This document shows positions 1 to 8,796 of a DNA stretch of 64,000 bases, piece after piece. A model generated the notes under the pieces. The model saw nothing but the letters and a program-made list of their open reading frames with translations, was not told the DNA's origin and did not search any database. Each line of letters opens with the position of its first letter. Position 1 is the first letter of the stretch. This DNA comes from Lysinibacillus sp. BPa_S21. Its GTDB lineage: Bacteria > Bacillota > Bacilli > Bacillales_A > Planococcaceae. The position numbers and the translations under genes were made by a program. The stretch covers positions 186,001 to 250,000 of the forward strand of contig NZ_JALIRS010000004.1 of assembly GCF_023337795.1 (NCBI RefSeq), read 5' to 3'.

Positions 1-46
1 ATATCCTCATTTCATTCGTACATATATGTAAGAGGAGATGAGATGA

Positions 47-1012
47 ATGGAATGGAAACAATTACAAAAAGAACAAGAGGAGATTTACGCACAATTAAGA
101 ACTGCTAGTAGGTTAAGTGAACAAAAGGTTTTAATAGAAAAGCAAATCGAGCGTACACAACAAGAAATTCACAATCATTCTAAAGCTCTCAATCAAATTC
201 GTTTGAAACTTGATAAGTTAGAAGGCTTTTCTTTTATGAATATGATTCGGACGTGGACAGGGCAACAAGATGAGCTACGTGCAGAAAAAATTGATAAAGC
301 AGCCATTCTTGAACTAAAAATAAATGAAGCAAAAAAGATGGAAGTTGATTTAATAGATGATTTAGGACAATTAAATACTAAACTTACGCAAATTAATGAA
401 CAGGAGCTGCAAGAAGTTTTATCCCAATTAAATGCTAAAAAGAAAGGCTACTTACAAATACATGAGCCTGAACAGGCAAAAAAGCTTGATCAATTAGCGC
501 ATGAAGAAATGTTAACGAAACAACTAATTTTAGAGATAGACGAGGCAGAAGTAGCCGGTGAAACAGCACTTACTAAGCTTGGACAAGCTGCAGAATCCTT
601 GCATTCGGCAAATGGTTATTCAACGTGGGATACGTTCTTTGGTGGGGGACTCATTGCTACACATTTAAAGCATGATGCACTTGATAAGTCTGAAAATTAT
701 CTTCATAATGCTCAAATTGCATTACAGCGTTTCCATAACGAACTACTGGATGTACATGATATGTCAACGAAATCATTAGCAATTGAAACAGATGGATTTG
801 TAAAATTTGCGGATTATTTCTTTGATGATATTTTCTCTGCTTGGTCAGTCCATTCTAAAATATCTACTGCAAGAGAGCAGGTTTCTCGTGTGCAAGATGA
901 TGTACATAATACGATCTTGCGTTTACAGGATAAACGTAATAAAGCGGGTGACTATTTGCAGTCACTACAAAAAGAAAAAGAAGCGATCTTTCAAAACGTC
1001 AATATAAAATAA
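47..1012 (+). CDS. Coiled-coil protein of unknown function
   Basis: I do not recognise a named family. The 321-residue product is rich in Glu, Gln, Lys and Leu; long heptad-like stretches cover about residues 1-60, 85-150 and 270-315, so it is probably an elongated helical cytosolic protein. There is no signal peptide or membrane segment. A central part (about 180-210) with a Gly-rich FFGGGL stretch is the only non-coiled piece. The ATG at 47 is chosen because AGAGGAGA lies 8 bases upstream; the ATG at 43 is out of frame. It is followed directly by a terminator, so it ends its transcription unit. The 5' neighbour is outside the window. Confidence 0.75.
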   Translation: MEWKQLQKEQEEIYAQLRTASRLSEQKVLIEKQIERTQQEIHNHSKALNQIRLKLDKLEGFSFMNMIRTWTGQQDELRAEKIDKAAILELKINEAKKMEVDLIDDLGQLNTKLTQINEQELQEVLSQLNAKKKGYLQIHEPEQAKKLDQLAHEEMLTKQLILEIDEAEVAGETALTKLGQAAESLHSANGYSTWDTFFGGGLIATHLKHDALDKSENYLHNAQIALQRFHNELLDVHDMSTKSLAIETDGFVKFADYFFDDIFSAWSVHSKISTAREQVSRVQDDVHNTILRLQDKRNKAGDYLQSLQKEKEAIFQNVNIK

Positions 1013-1049
1013 CCCGTGAAAAGAATCTTCCTCTTTTCACAGGTTTTTC
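1013..1049 (+). terminator. Intrinsic terminator after the coiled-coil gene
   Basis: An inverted repeat with arms CCCGTGAAAAG and CTTTTCACAGG (one mismatch) is followed by a T-rich tail. Confidence 0.85.
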
Positions 1050-1057
1050 TTCGATTA

Positions 1058-1285
1058 GCAAATGGGATGATTGTGGTTTCCTTTTCAAGCCCGTTTTCCT
1101 GTGATTGAGCATCGGACCGCTGCCTTCGCTTTCGCAACTATTGTTAAATGTTGCTGACACAACGTTAGCACTATGCTTTCGCACAGATAATACATTGTTG
1201 CAGTCGCTTATGCCTTTAATACTGCTCAATGCTATATACATAAGCGCTGCGTCTTTGTGTCTCCCCGAACTTGCACCAACCAGTT
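1058..1285. repeat. Dispersed intergenic repeat, degenerate copy 1
   Basis: This gene-free stretch carries GCTTTCGC-type motifs (CTTCGCTTTCGCA, ATGCTTTCGCACAGATAA) and a segment resembling the reverse complement of the AACGGAAATCAACC end motif seen in the copies near 6030-6178, 15539-15603 and 40895-41160. ORFs crossing it on both strands have no ribosome binding sites and look like by-products. The rest of 1286-1485 shows no gene. Confidence 0.55.
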
Positions 1286-1485
1286 CGCGTTTGAAAAAAT
1301 CGACAAATAAACATACATAGTGCCATTTTTCCTTTAAGGTAAATTCCTAATCGTTCACAAGTAACGGATGCAATTAAGTTTCTTCTTTCCTTTAACTATA
1401 ATAGGAGTAAATAGGGGAAGTAATTGTTTGATGTCTGTCAATTGATAGAAATATGCTGGTGACTAACATGAAAAATAACTACATT

Positions 1486-2256
1486 TCAATCTTCGCCTTC
1501 ATTTTGCATTTTTCTAATCTCAACAATGTTCTTCCAGATCGCCCTATCAATTTTGGCAAAACTACTTATGCTTGGCGTTGTATTTACTTCAAATAATATA
1601 GGTTCTCCTTTATGATTTATTCCAAAATCAATGCCATATTCTCTACAAGGAAAGTGGGATTCAATTACTTCAGATGCTAAAATAGAATCTTTTTTTAGTG
1701 AGTCTATTGTTTTATCTTTCTCTGTATTGTCCATCATCATATAAACTGATAATAATTCATCAATCGGTATTACTTGAGAACCCCGATTTGAATTAACAAT
1801 CCCATGATCCTCAGTTGCAATTCTTCCGTACATTCCACTAATTACCCATGTTCCCTTTAGATTTTGAACATGAACACGAATGGAAATTGAATCTCCATTA
1901 GGGGTTAGACTCATGACCCCCTCCTGTATAATATAATTTCCGCTTAATTTACCATGTTTCTCATATGGGTGTAGAACTTGATGGAAATCCTCAATTGTTG
2001 CCACACATTTATTAATTTCTTCGCCTTGCATAGTAAATCCATTAAAACAATACTGTCCATCTTTTCTTTTGTAGACTTTATAAATCGCTCTTCCTTGCCC
2101 AGTGCTATTATGTTTCACATAAACATACTCATACTTATTTAATAAATAGATTAAGTTTTCTAGACTGTAATGTGTTGATTCTGGAATGAAGTTAGTTGTT
2201 AAAGAATTTTGATTTAAAAGTAAGAATTGTTCCCATTTTCCTAGTGCGTTTTTCAA
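1486..2256 (-). CDS. YheC/YheD-type ATP-grasp protein (endospore coat-associated family)
   Basis: The 256-residue protein has the ATP-grasp features of the YheC/YheD family: a Gly-rich nucleotide-binding segment (NSTGQGRAIYKV, about residues 50-61), a central RVHV strand, and the C-terminal metal/ATP site EYGIDFGINHKGEPILFEVN (about 205-225) with the acidic and Asn ligands. In Bacillus, YheC and YheD are spore-associated; the reaction is not established. It is shorter than full-length family members (usually 350-450), so the N-terminal domain appears to be absent. The TTG start at 2256 has GAGGAGAG about 8 bases upstream. It is transcribed away from the phosphonate genes, which start about 260 bases off. 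Confidence 0.8.
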   Translation of the reverse strand: MKNALGKWEQFLLLNQNSLTTNFIPESTHYSLENLIYLLNKYEYVYVKHNSTGQGRAIYKVYKRKDGQYCFNGFTMQGEEINKCVATIEDFHQVLHPYEKHGKLSGNYIIQEGVMSLTPNGDSISIRVHVQNLKGTWVISGMYGRIATEDHGIVNSNRGSQVIPIDELLSVYMMMDNTEKDKTIDSLKKDSILASEVIESHFPCREYGIDFGINHKGEPILFEVNTTPSISSFAKIDRAIWKNIVEIRKMQNEGED

Positions 2257-2519
2257 TAAACTCTCCTCATTTCGTAAGGTATTTTTATTTCTTTTGTATA
2301 AATAGGGTAGTCCTCTTCACTTATGGTGATTACTGTATTGTATATAAATTGATTTATCTTGCATGGGTGGATGGAATTGGTAACGTAATTATTCTCTCTT
2401 TATCTTTATACTTCCATTTTTTTGACTTCAAAATCATTAGTATCTAATGTATCTGCCCTATAAATCTTTACTTGTAGCCATATGATAATATGATATGTCG
2501 AATAAGGAGAGGGAAGATA

Positions 2520-3422
2520 TTGAAAAAAACGACGAAATTAAAAGAAATAATATATTCAGATAAACTTGAGTTTTTAATGGAAGCCCATAACGGTCTTTCC
2601 GCAAAAATTGTTGAGGAAGTTGGTTTTAAAGGGATTTGGGCGAGTGGTCTATCTATATCAGGATCATTGGGTGTAAGAGATAATAATGAAGCATCATGGA
2701 CGCAGGTATTAGAGATACTTGATTTTATGAGTGATACGACAACAATTCCCATCCTATTAGATGGGGATACAGGATATGGGAATTTTAATAATGCTCGGAG
2801 GTTAGTTAGAAAACTAGAACAATTGAACATTGCTGGAGTCTGTATTGAGGATAAAATTTTCCCGAAAACGAACTCGTTTATTAATGGGGAAGCACAACCT
2901 CTCGCATCAATTGAAGAATTTTGCGGGAAAATAAAAGCAATGAAAGATACTCAAGAGGATGAAGACTTTATGGTTGTAGCTAGAGTCGAGGCTTTTATTG
3001 CAGGCTTGGGATTAGATGAAGCCCTTAAACGTGCGGAAGCTTACAGGAAGGCAGGCGCCGATGCAATTCTTGTGCATAGTAAAAAGTCGGATTTTAAAGA
3101 AATTGAAGCATTTATGAAAGAATGGAGTGGAAGGCATCCGGTAGTTATTGTGCCAACAAAATATTATACAACCCCAACTAATGAATTCAGAAAAGTAGGA
3201 ATAAGTACTGCAATCTGGGCTAACCATAACTTAAGAGCATCGATCACTGCTATGCAGAACATCTCCAAACAAATCCTAAAAGATGAAAGTCTCATTCAAG
3301 TAGAAAAATCGATCGTAAGCGTGCAAGAGATTTTTAGACTCCAAAATGCTGAGGAGCTTCAAAAAGCAGAGAAGAAGTATTTGCCATCAACTAATAACCA
3401 ATTACAACCCGGAACGGAGTGA
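2520..3422 (+). CDS. aepX: Phosphoenolpyruvate mutase (PEP phosphomutase)
   Basis: PEP mutase rearranges phosphoenolpyruvate to phosphonopyruvate, the entry step of C-P bond formation. The isocitrate-lyase/PEP-mutase barrel is intact: the Mg-binding DGDTGYGN is at residues 81-88 and the diagnostic [10 protein letters not shown] loop at 110-119, which separates mutases from lyases. Length (300 aa) fits the family. I use the TTG at 2520 rather than the ATG at 2490, because AAGGAG at 2504-2509 is placed 10 bases before it and nothing resembling a ribosome binding site precedes 2490. Only 4 bases separate it from the next gene, so the two are co-translated. The unfavourable equilibrium is normally pulled by the decarboxylase encoded next. 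Confidence 0.93.
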   Translation: MKKTTKLKEIIYSDKLEFLMEAHNGLSAKIVEEVGFKGIWASGLSISGSLGVRDNNEASWTQVLEILDFMSDTTTIPILLDGDTGYGNFNNARRLVRKLEQLNIAGVCIEDKIFPKTNSFINGEAQPLASIEEFCGKIKAMKDTQEDEDFMVVARVEAFIAGLGLDEALKRAEAYRKAGADAILVHSKKSDFKEIEAFMKEWSGRHPVVIVPTKYYTTPTNEFRKVGISTAIWANHNLRASITAMQNISKQILKDESLIQVEKSIVSVQEIFRLQNAEELQKAEKKYLPSTNNQLQPGTE

Positions 3423-3426
3423 TGGT

Positions 3427-4554
3427 ATGTTAAATACAAATGAATTTGGAAATGAGCTTAAAAGACTTGGTTTTGATTTTTACAGTGGGGTCCCATGTTC
3501 ATTTTTAAAGAATCTTATTAACTATTCCATAAATGAGTGTGAATATATTGCTGCAGCCAACGAAGGTGATGCTGTAGCCATTGCTTCAGGAGCATACCTT
3601 GGGGGAAGGAAATCAGTTGTTTTAATGCAAAACTCCGGTCTAACTAATTGTATCTCCCCTTTGACTTCCTTAAACTACCCCTTCCAAATACCTATACTTG
3701 GGTTTGTTAGTCTACGTGGAGAACCCGGATTGAATGATGAACCGCAGCATGAATTAATGGGACAAATTACGACACAAATATTAGATCTCATGCAAATAAA
3801 ATGGCAATTCTTATCTCCTGATGAAAGTGAGGCTAAGGGACAGCTTGAAGAAGCTAACAAGTGGATTGAAGCAAATCAACCATTCTTTTTTGTAGTGAAA
3901 AAAGAAACATTTACAAGTGAGAAATTGAAGATAGAGCAACGTCTTAATCATAAAAATATGAAAAAAAGTGAAAAAAATGACTTAGATGAAATGCCAAGTC
4001 GTTTTGACACTTTAAAAGTGATAAATGGTCTCAAAGATATGAAAACAGTATTAATGGCAACAACTGGTAAAACGGGAAGAGAACTATATGAGGTTGAGGA
4101 TTCTGATAATAATCTATATATGGTTGGTTCCATGGGTTGTGTCGGTTCTTTAGGCTTAGGATTAGCCTATACGCGAAAAGATAGAGATGTAGTTGTTATT
4201 GATGGAGATGGTTCCCTCCTTATGCGAATGGGGAGCTTATCTACAAATGGCTACTATCAACCTGAAAACATGCTCCACATTCTTCTAGATAATCAAGTTC
4301 ACGATTCAACTGGAGGGCAAAATACCGTTTCTCACAATGTTAATTTTGTCAATATTGCTGCAGATTGCGGGTATGAAAATGCATACTATATCCACAATTT
4401 ACATGAGCTTGAAATGTGTATTCAAGAATGGAAAATGACAAAAGGGCTCACTTTTATTTATTTGAAAATCTCAAAGGGATCTAAAAAAAATCTAGGACGC
4501 CCAAAAGTTACTCCAAGTGAAGTTAAAACTCGTCTACAGGGATTTATTAAATAA
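3427..4554 (+). CDS. aepY: Phosphonopyruvate decarboxylase
   Basis: This thiamine-diphosphate enzyme decarboxylates phosphonopyruvate to phosphonoacetaldehyde, making PEP mutase flux irreversible. The N-terminal half has the conserved catalytic-Glu region AANEGDAVAIA; the C-terminal half has the ThDP-Mg motif GDGSLLMRMG running to LDN. At 375 residues it is full length. The ATG at 3427 is preceded by GGAACGGAGTG; the longer reading from 3346 overlaps the mutase gene by 77 bases and lacks a ribosome binding site. Neighbours on both sides belong to the same pathway. Related sulfopyruvate decarboxylases share this fold, but the context decides the substrate. Confidence 0.92.
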   Translation: MLNTNEFGNELKRLGFDFYSGVPCSFLKNLINYSINECEYIAAANEGDAVAIASGAYLGGRKSVVLMQNSGLTNCISPLTSLNYPFQIPILGFVSLRGEPGLNDEPQHELMGQITTQILDLMQIKWQFLSPDESEAKGQLEEANKWIEANQPFFFVVKKETFTSEKLKIEQRLNHKNMKKSEKNDLDEMPSRFDTLKVINGLKDMKTVLMATTGKTGRELYEVEDSDNNLYMVGSMGCVGSLGLGLAYTRKDRDVVVIDGDGSLLMRMGSLSTNGYYQPENMLHILLDNQVHDSTGGQNTVSHNVNFVNIAADCGYENAYYIHNLHELEMCIQEWKMTKGLTFIYLKISKGSKKNLGRPKVTPSEVKTRLQGFIK

Positions 4555-4682
4555 TTTCTCTGAAAATGAATATTAGTAGGTTAAGCTTGCCTTTAAGAAG
4601 CCTCTTTACCGTACTGAAACTTTGTTGAGCGAGATAATCCGAACCGCGGTAAAAGTGTAATAAAATTTAAGGGAGGAGTACC

Positions 4683-5789
4683 GTGAAGAATATTAAAAGA
4701 AATATATTACTGAATCCCGGACCTGCCACTACAACAGATACGGTTAAATATGCACAAGTGGTACCTGATATTTGCCCTCGTGAAGATGACTTCAGCCAAT
4801 TATTACAATTTGTTACTTCTGAAATTACTAGCTTAGTTTCAGAAGAGAATCAATATTCAACCGTTTTATTCGGTGGTTCAGGTACTGCTGCTGTAGAGTC
4901 AATCTTGAGTTCAGTAATGACTGATGGGTTTATAGTAATCATTAATAACGGAGCTTATGGTAAAAGAATGTGTGAAATTGCAGAAGCTTATCAGCTAGAT
5001 TGGATTGAATTTGTAAGTCCACCCGATCAACCGATAAAATTAGATCAGTTACATTCATTTATTCAAAGCATTCCACGAAAAGTTTCTTTTCTAGCTGTCG
5101 TGCATAATGAAACAACAACGGGATTATTAAACGATATAGAATCGATTGGCTCCATTTGTGAAGAAAATGAGATTAATATGATGGTAGATGCAATGAGTTC
5201 GTTTGCGGCTATTCCTATTAATATGAGTAAAATGAAAATAAGTTATTTGGCGGCTAGTTCCAATAAAAATCTTCAAGGAATGGCAGGAGTCTCTTTTGTT
5301 ATAGCTAAAAAAAGCGAACTAGAAAAAGGAAAGACAAAAAAGCCGACAAATTATTACTTGAATCTTTATTCTCAATATACCCATTTCATCGAGACGGGTC
5401 AGATGCGCTTTACTCCGCCTATACAAACTATCTATGCGCTAAAACAGGCGATTGTAGAATTAAAAGCAGAAGGAATGAAAGAAAGATATGAACGATATTC
5501 TCAATGTTGGGAAACCTTAATAGAAGGCCTCTCTAGACTCGGTTTAAGATATCTTGTCCCTGTGGAACACCATTCAAAAATTATTACAGCAATAGTAGAG
5601 CCCGAAAGTGAAAAGTATAATTTTAAAGAAATGCATGATTATTTTTATGCTAATGGGATAACGATATATCCTGGAAAAATTTATCAATTAAATTCTTTTA
5701 GGGTAGCCAACATTGGTGATATAAGCAAAGATGATATCGAGCACTTTTTAACTTTATTAGAAACATATCTTAAAAACCTGAATTGTTGA
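4683..5789 (+). CDS. phnW: 2-aminoethylphosphonate:pyruvate aminotransferase
   Basis: This fold-type I PLP enzyme interconverts phosphonoacetaldehyde and 2-aminoethylphosphonate with alanine/pyruvate. The N-terminal LLNPGPATTT signature (about 9-18), the glycine-rich FGGSGTAAVE (63-72) and the PLP lysine in SSNKNLQG (K195) are visible; 368 residues is the usual length. The GTG start at 4683 follows GGGAGGAG. PhnW also acts in AEP degradation, but next to the mutase and decarboxylase it should run in the biosynthetic direction. A 128-base gap before it contains TTTACCG at 4605 and CGGTAAA at 4647, which could form a hairpin in the leader. No nucleotidyltransferase or phosphonate-modifying gene follows. 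Confidence 0.92.
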   Translation: MKNIKRNILLNPGPATTTDTVKYAQVVPDICPREDDFSQLLQFVTSEITSLVSEENQYSTVLFGGSGTAAVESILSSVMTDGFIVIINNGAYGKRMCEIAEAYQLDWIEFVSPPDQPIKLDQLHSFIQSIPRKVSFLAVVHNETTTGLLNDIESIGSICEENEINMMVDAMSSFAAIPINMSKMKISYLAASSNKNLQGMAGVSFVIAKKSELEKGKTKKPTNYYLNLYSQYTHFIETGQMRFTPPIQTIYALKQAIVELKAEGMKERYERYSQCWETLIEGLSRLGLRYLVPVEHHSKIITAIVEPESEKYNFKEMHDYFYANGITIYPGKIYQLNSFRVANIGDISKDDIEHFLTLLETYLKNLNC

Positions 5790-5933
5790 CGGAACAGTGG
5801 AAAACTAACATCTTATGTAGGTGATATTAATAAATTTGCTTTTCCTTGTTATAGGGTGCTTTAGTTGAAGATCTATATTCTGGAAAAACCAATCTTTCGT
5901 TTATAAAAATGATTAGCGATATACAAGTTAAAT

Positions 5934-5980
5934 CTCGTATTTTGATCAAACTTTGTTCAAAATACGAGGCTTATTTTTAT
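5934..5980 (+). terminator. Terminator of the aminoethylphosphonate operon
   Basis: Twelve-base perfect arms CTCGTATTTTGA and TCAAAATACGAG are followed by GCTTATTTTTAT. It lies about 145 bases beyond the transaminase stop with no gene between. Confidence 0.85.
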
Positions 5981-6027
5981 CCTAAAATAGAGGATTATCG
6001 ATTATATTCAATCTTTTTTCAAAAGTT

Positions 6028-6178
6028 ACAGAGGCTGGGCGAAACCTTGGGGATCAGCTGATAACGCCTTCGTGACCAACCTCGTGTCGCTACGTTAACA
6101 CTCTGCTTTCGCGCAGAAAACATTAGTTGGCCCGGCGCCCTCAGGAAGGCGCCTAGTAGGAACGGAAATCAACCCCTA
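6028..6178. repeat. Dispersed intergenic repeat, copy 2
   Basis: It shares GATAACGCCTTCGTGACCAAC, a GGGGATCAG segment and the end motif AACGGAAATCAACC with the reverse complement of the element at 40895-41160. It fills most of the 5981-6343 gene-free stretch, where I see no ORF. Confidence 0.7.
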
Positions 6179-6343
6179 GTTTTACCGAAGAGTTGTACTA
6201 TTTACGCCAAAGAGTAATTGATATTCCTTTCTAAAAATACCGTAGTTCCTGTAAGCGAATTATTTCAACTCTTTAGACGTTGTGCTAAAATAATACATAT
6301 ACTATAACGTGGAAAACCACGTAAACTAAGGGAGTCCTACAAC

Positions 6344-7459
6344 ATGACAAGTCGTTTAGTAGAAGAGTTTTTTGAGCTCGTACAAATCGATTCAGAAACA
6401 AAACATGAAGAAGTGATAGCGCCGATTTTAATCGATAAATTAACAGCGCTTGGTTTTACAGTAGAACAAGATGACGCCCATACTCGTAACGGGCATGGAG
6501 CAGGTAATATACTTGCTACTCTAAAGGGTTCATTAGATGTCGAACCAATATATTTTACTTCTCATATGGATACAGTTGTTCCAGGTAAAGGGATTAAACC
6601 ATCTCTTCGTGAAGATGGCTATATCGTTTCAGATGGTACAACAATTTTAGGTGCTGATGACAAAGCTGGTCTGGCCGCACTATTTGAAATGGCTAAACGC
6701 TTAAAAGAGCAAAATATTGAACATGGTGATATAGAATTTATTATTACTGCTGGCGAAGAAAGTGGACTTGTTGGCGCTAAAGAGTTAGATCCATCTAAAA
6801 TTAAAGCGAAATATGGCTTTGCCGTAGACAGTGATGGCAAAGTAGGAGGAATTGTTACAGCAGCTCCGTTCCAAGCTAAAATTTTCGTTAAAATAATTGG
6901 GAAAACTGCGCACGCTGGTGTTGCTCCAGAAAAAGGAATTTCAGCGATTACGGTTGCTTCCAAATGTATTGCACAAATGAAGCTAGGTCGATTAGATGAA
7001 GAAACAACAGCCAATATTGGTCGCTTCGAGGGAGGCCAAGCAACAAATATTGTATGTGATGAAGTAACGATTCTTGCAGAAGCTCGTTCAATCGACGAAG
7101 CGAAGTTAAATGCTCAAACTAAGCATATGCAGGAGACGTTTGAGCAAGTTGCTGCTTCATTAGGAGCAAAGGCTGAAGTTGAAGTGAAGCTAATGTATCC
7201 TGGATTCCGTGTCACAGAATCAGATAAAGTTGTTCAAGTGGCAATGGCAGCCGCTCGCAACATCGATCGTACACCGAAGCTTGGTATTTCAGGCGGCGGT
7301 TCCGATGCTAATGTTATTGCAGGTTTTGGCATCCCTACAGTAAATCTTTCTGTTGGGTATGAGGACATTCATACAACAAATGAAAAAATCCCAGTAGAAG
7401 AATTAGAAAAATTAGCAGATTTACTAGTTGAAATCGTAAAAGAGTCTGCGCAAAAATAA
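6344..7459 (+). CDS. Peptidase T-like M20 metallo-aminopeptidase (YqjE type)
   Basis: This is a cytosolic zinc exopeptidase of the M20 family, closest in layout to B. subtilis YqjE and peptidase T, which trim N-terminal residues from short peptides. The metal and catalytic residues are present: HMD at 74-76, ADD at 104-106 as bridging Asp, EE at 138-139 as catalytic base and ligand, and a C-terminal His in YEDIHTTNE. The lid domain has the usual KTAHAGVAPE. Length 371 fits. The ATG at 6344 follows a weak AAGGGAG-like site. It may be cotranscribed with cheW, 25 bases downstream. Confidence 0.88.
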   Translation: MTSRLVEEFFELVQIDSETKHEEVIAPILIDKLTALGFTVEQDDAHTRNGHGAGNILATLKGSLDVEPIYFTSHMDTVVPGKGIKPSLREDGYIVSDGTTILGADDKAGLAALFEMAKRLKEQNIEHGDIEFIITAGEESGLVGAKELDPSKIKAKYGFAVDSDGKVGGIVTAAPFQAKIFVKIIGKTAHAGVAPEKGISAITVASKCIAQMKLGRLDEETTANIGRFEGGQATNIVCDEVTILAEARSIDEAKLNAQTKHMQETFEQVAASLGAKAEVEVKLMYPGFRVTESDKVVQVAMAAARNIDRTPKLGISGGGSDANVIAGFGIPTVNLSVGYEDIHTTNEKIPVEELEKLADLLVEIVKESAQK

Positions 7460-7484
7460 CAACAGTTTCGAAGGATGTGACCGC

Positions 7485-7976
7485 ATGGAGAATGTAAAGG
7501 CTGTAGTTTTTGCTTGTGGTACAGAGGAATATGCAGTACCTGTAGAACAAGCGATTTCGATTGAAAAGTTAGAGCAAGTAACACCGATTCCTCATTTGCC
7601 TAATTATCTTCTAGGCTTCACAAGAATTCGTGGCGAGCTAGTGCCTGTGCTTGATTTTGAGCGTATTCTTTATAATCGTGCCTCTAATGCTACAACGGCA
7701 CGGATTATTGTGTTAAACACGGATGTTGTGAACTATGGATTACTTGTAACAGAAGCTCGTGAAATTCTTGATTTTGATGAGTCGGTACTAAAGCAGATGG
7801 GACTTGTCAATTATTCAAAAACACGTTACTTTACAGCTGTAGCAAATCTTGAAAATCGTATGATTACATACGTGGATCCGAAAATACTTGTCAATTCATT
7901 GGAGGGTATACGTGAAATAATTAATTATTTGCACAAAATGCTTGAAAATGAAAAAGAAAACGTAGAGGCTTTATAA
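7485..7976 (+). CDS. cheW: CheW-like chemotaxis coupling protein
   Basis: A single CheW domain of SH3-like beta-barrels covers almost all of the 163 residues (VVFACGTEEYAVPV, a LLGFTRIRGELVPVLDF core, and YVDPKILVN near the end). CheW links chemoreceptors to the CheA kinase at the inner membrane. No CheA, receptor or flagellar gene is nearby, so this is an orphan copy, probably additional to one in the main che operon. The start at 7485 has AAGGATGTGA upstream. A CheV would carry an extra receiver domain, which is absent. Confidence 0.85.
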   Translation: MENVKAVVFACGTEEYAVPVEQAISIEKLEQVTPIPHLPNYLLGFTRIRGELVPVLDFERILYNRASNATTARIIVLNTDVVNYGLLVTEAREILDFDESVLKQMGLVNYSKTRYFTAVANLENRMITYVDPKILVNSLEGIREIINYLHKMLENEKENVEAL

Positions 7977-8025
7977 AACTACGAGTTAATTCCATACAAT
8001 CATACACACCATAGTTGAAGTTTTA

Positions 8026-8064
8026 GACAGAATTACAAATTTGTGATTCTGTCTTTCTTTTTCC
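8026..8064 (+). terminator. Terminator after cheW
   Basis: GACAGAAT and ATTCTGTC arms around an AT-rich loop are followed by TTTCTTTTT. Confidence 0.85.
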
Positions 8065-8224
8065 ATGCAATAAAAGGAAAATGAATACACGATGTCGAAT
8101 GTTAAGCCTATCACTAAAACGAGTGTTTGAGTTCCATTGAGCACTTCACTCATAAAAATAAGCATAATTATGAATGTATCTTTAGTATAAATAAGTAAAT
8201 AATATTTTGGGAGGTATTTGCCAC

Positions 8225-8431
8225 ATGGATTCAAAGATAAAGGAAACACTAGAAGAGAAAAGGGAGCGTTTAAGACAAAATGAATTAAAAAACAATCCTA
8301 CTGGTGCTCTTAACGATGGCATAAATAGAGGCAGTGGTGGGAATTTAAATGGTATGGGTTGGAAGGAAACGCTGCTAGTAGCTGTTGTATTATTTATAGG
8401 CTATATTGCATACAAATTGTTTTTCAGTTAG
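8225..8431 (+). CDS. Small single-pass membrane protein, DUF6366-like
   Basis: The 68-residue product has a charged N-terminal half with EEKRERLRQ and NPTGALNDGINR, then a hydrophobic C-terminal helix (about residues 46-66) that should anchor it in the membrane with the N terminus inside. From memory this matches the DUF6366 pattern; function is unknown. I place the start at ATG 8225 because GGGAGGT lies 9 bases upstream; the longer TTG reading begins inside that site. It appears monocistronic. Confidence 0.65.
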   Translation: MDSKIKETLEEKRERLRQNELKNNPTGALNDGINRGSGGNLNGMGWKETLLVAVVLFIGYIAYKLFFS

Positions 8432-8664
8432 AGATATTGAAAGGAATTAATAGTGCATTCCATAACCCCCAATTGCCACGCCAAACATCTATTCACCATC
8501 ATTCTATTCAAAATGTCCCCTGAATATCATCTTCTTGTTTTTATTCTTATATAGTAAAAATAACCTGTGTTCATAGTATCTTTTTTGAAAGTTTTCAATA
8601 AAATTATGCGTTTTACCTACAGACAATTTCACTATAACGTCGTATTATTTAGGGTAAGAAAACT

Positions 8665-8760
8665 ACTGTAAAAGGCAAACTTCACCGAAAGGGAAGGACG
8701 CAAAGCCATGAGTCTAAACACTATTATTAGTGCATGATTGTCAGGTTGCCAGGTTCTGTT
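8665..8760 (+). ncRNA. Cyclic-di-GMP-I (GEMM) riboswitch
   Basis: The leader has the conserved GEMM-I blocks in order: AAGGCAAAC, a GAAA tetraloop hairpin (TTCACCGAAAGGGAAG), GGACGCAAAGCC, a second hairpin with CTAAACA, and the closing CAGGTTGCCAG. It sits 40 bases upstream of the secreted-protein gene at 8797. I see no clear terminator between aptamer and start, so control may act on translation. The preceding stretch 8432-8664 shows no gene. Confidence 0.9.
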
Positions 8761-8796
8761 CTATGAGCCTCGGCGAAGAGAATGGAGATGTAATAA

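Noticed and set aside
999-1320. Two overlapping frames after the coiled-coil gene
   Set aside because: They lie in a terminator and degenerate repeat, with low-complexity composition and no initiation site.
2490-2519. Longer start for PEP mutase at ATG 2490
   Set aside because: No Shine-Dalgarno in front of it; TTG 2520 has AAGGAG at proper distance and gives the family N terminus.
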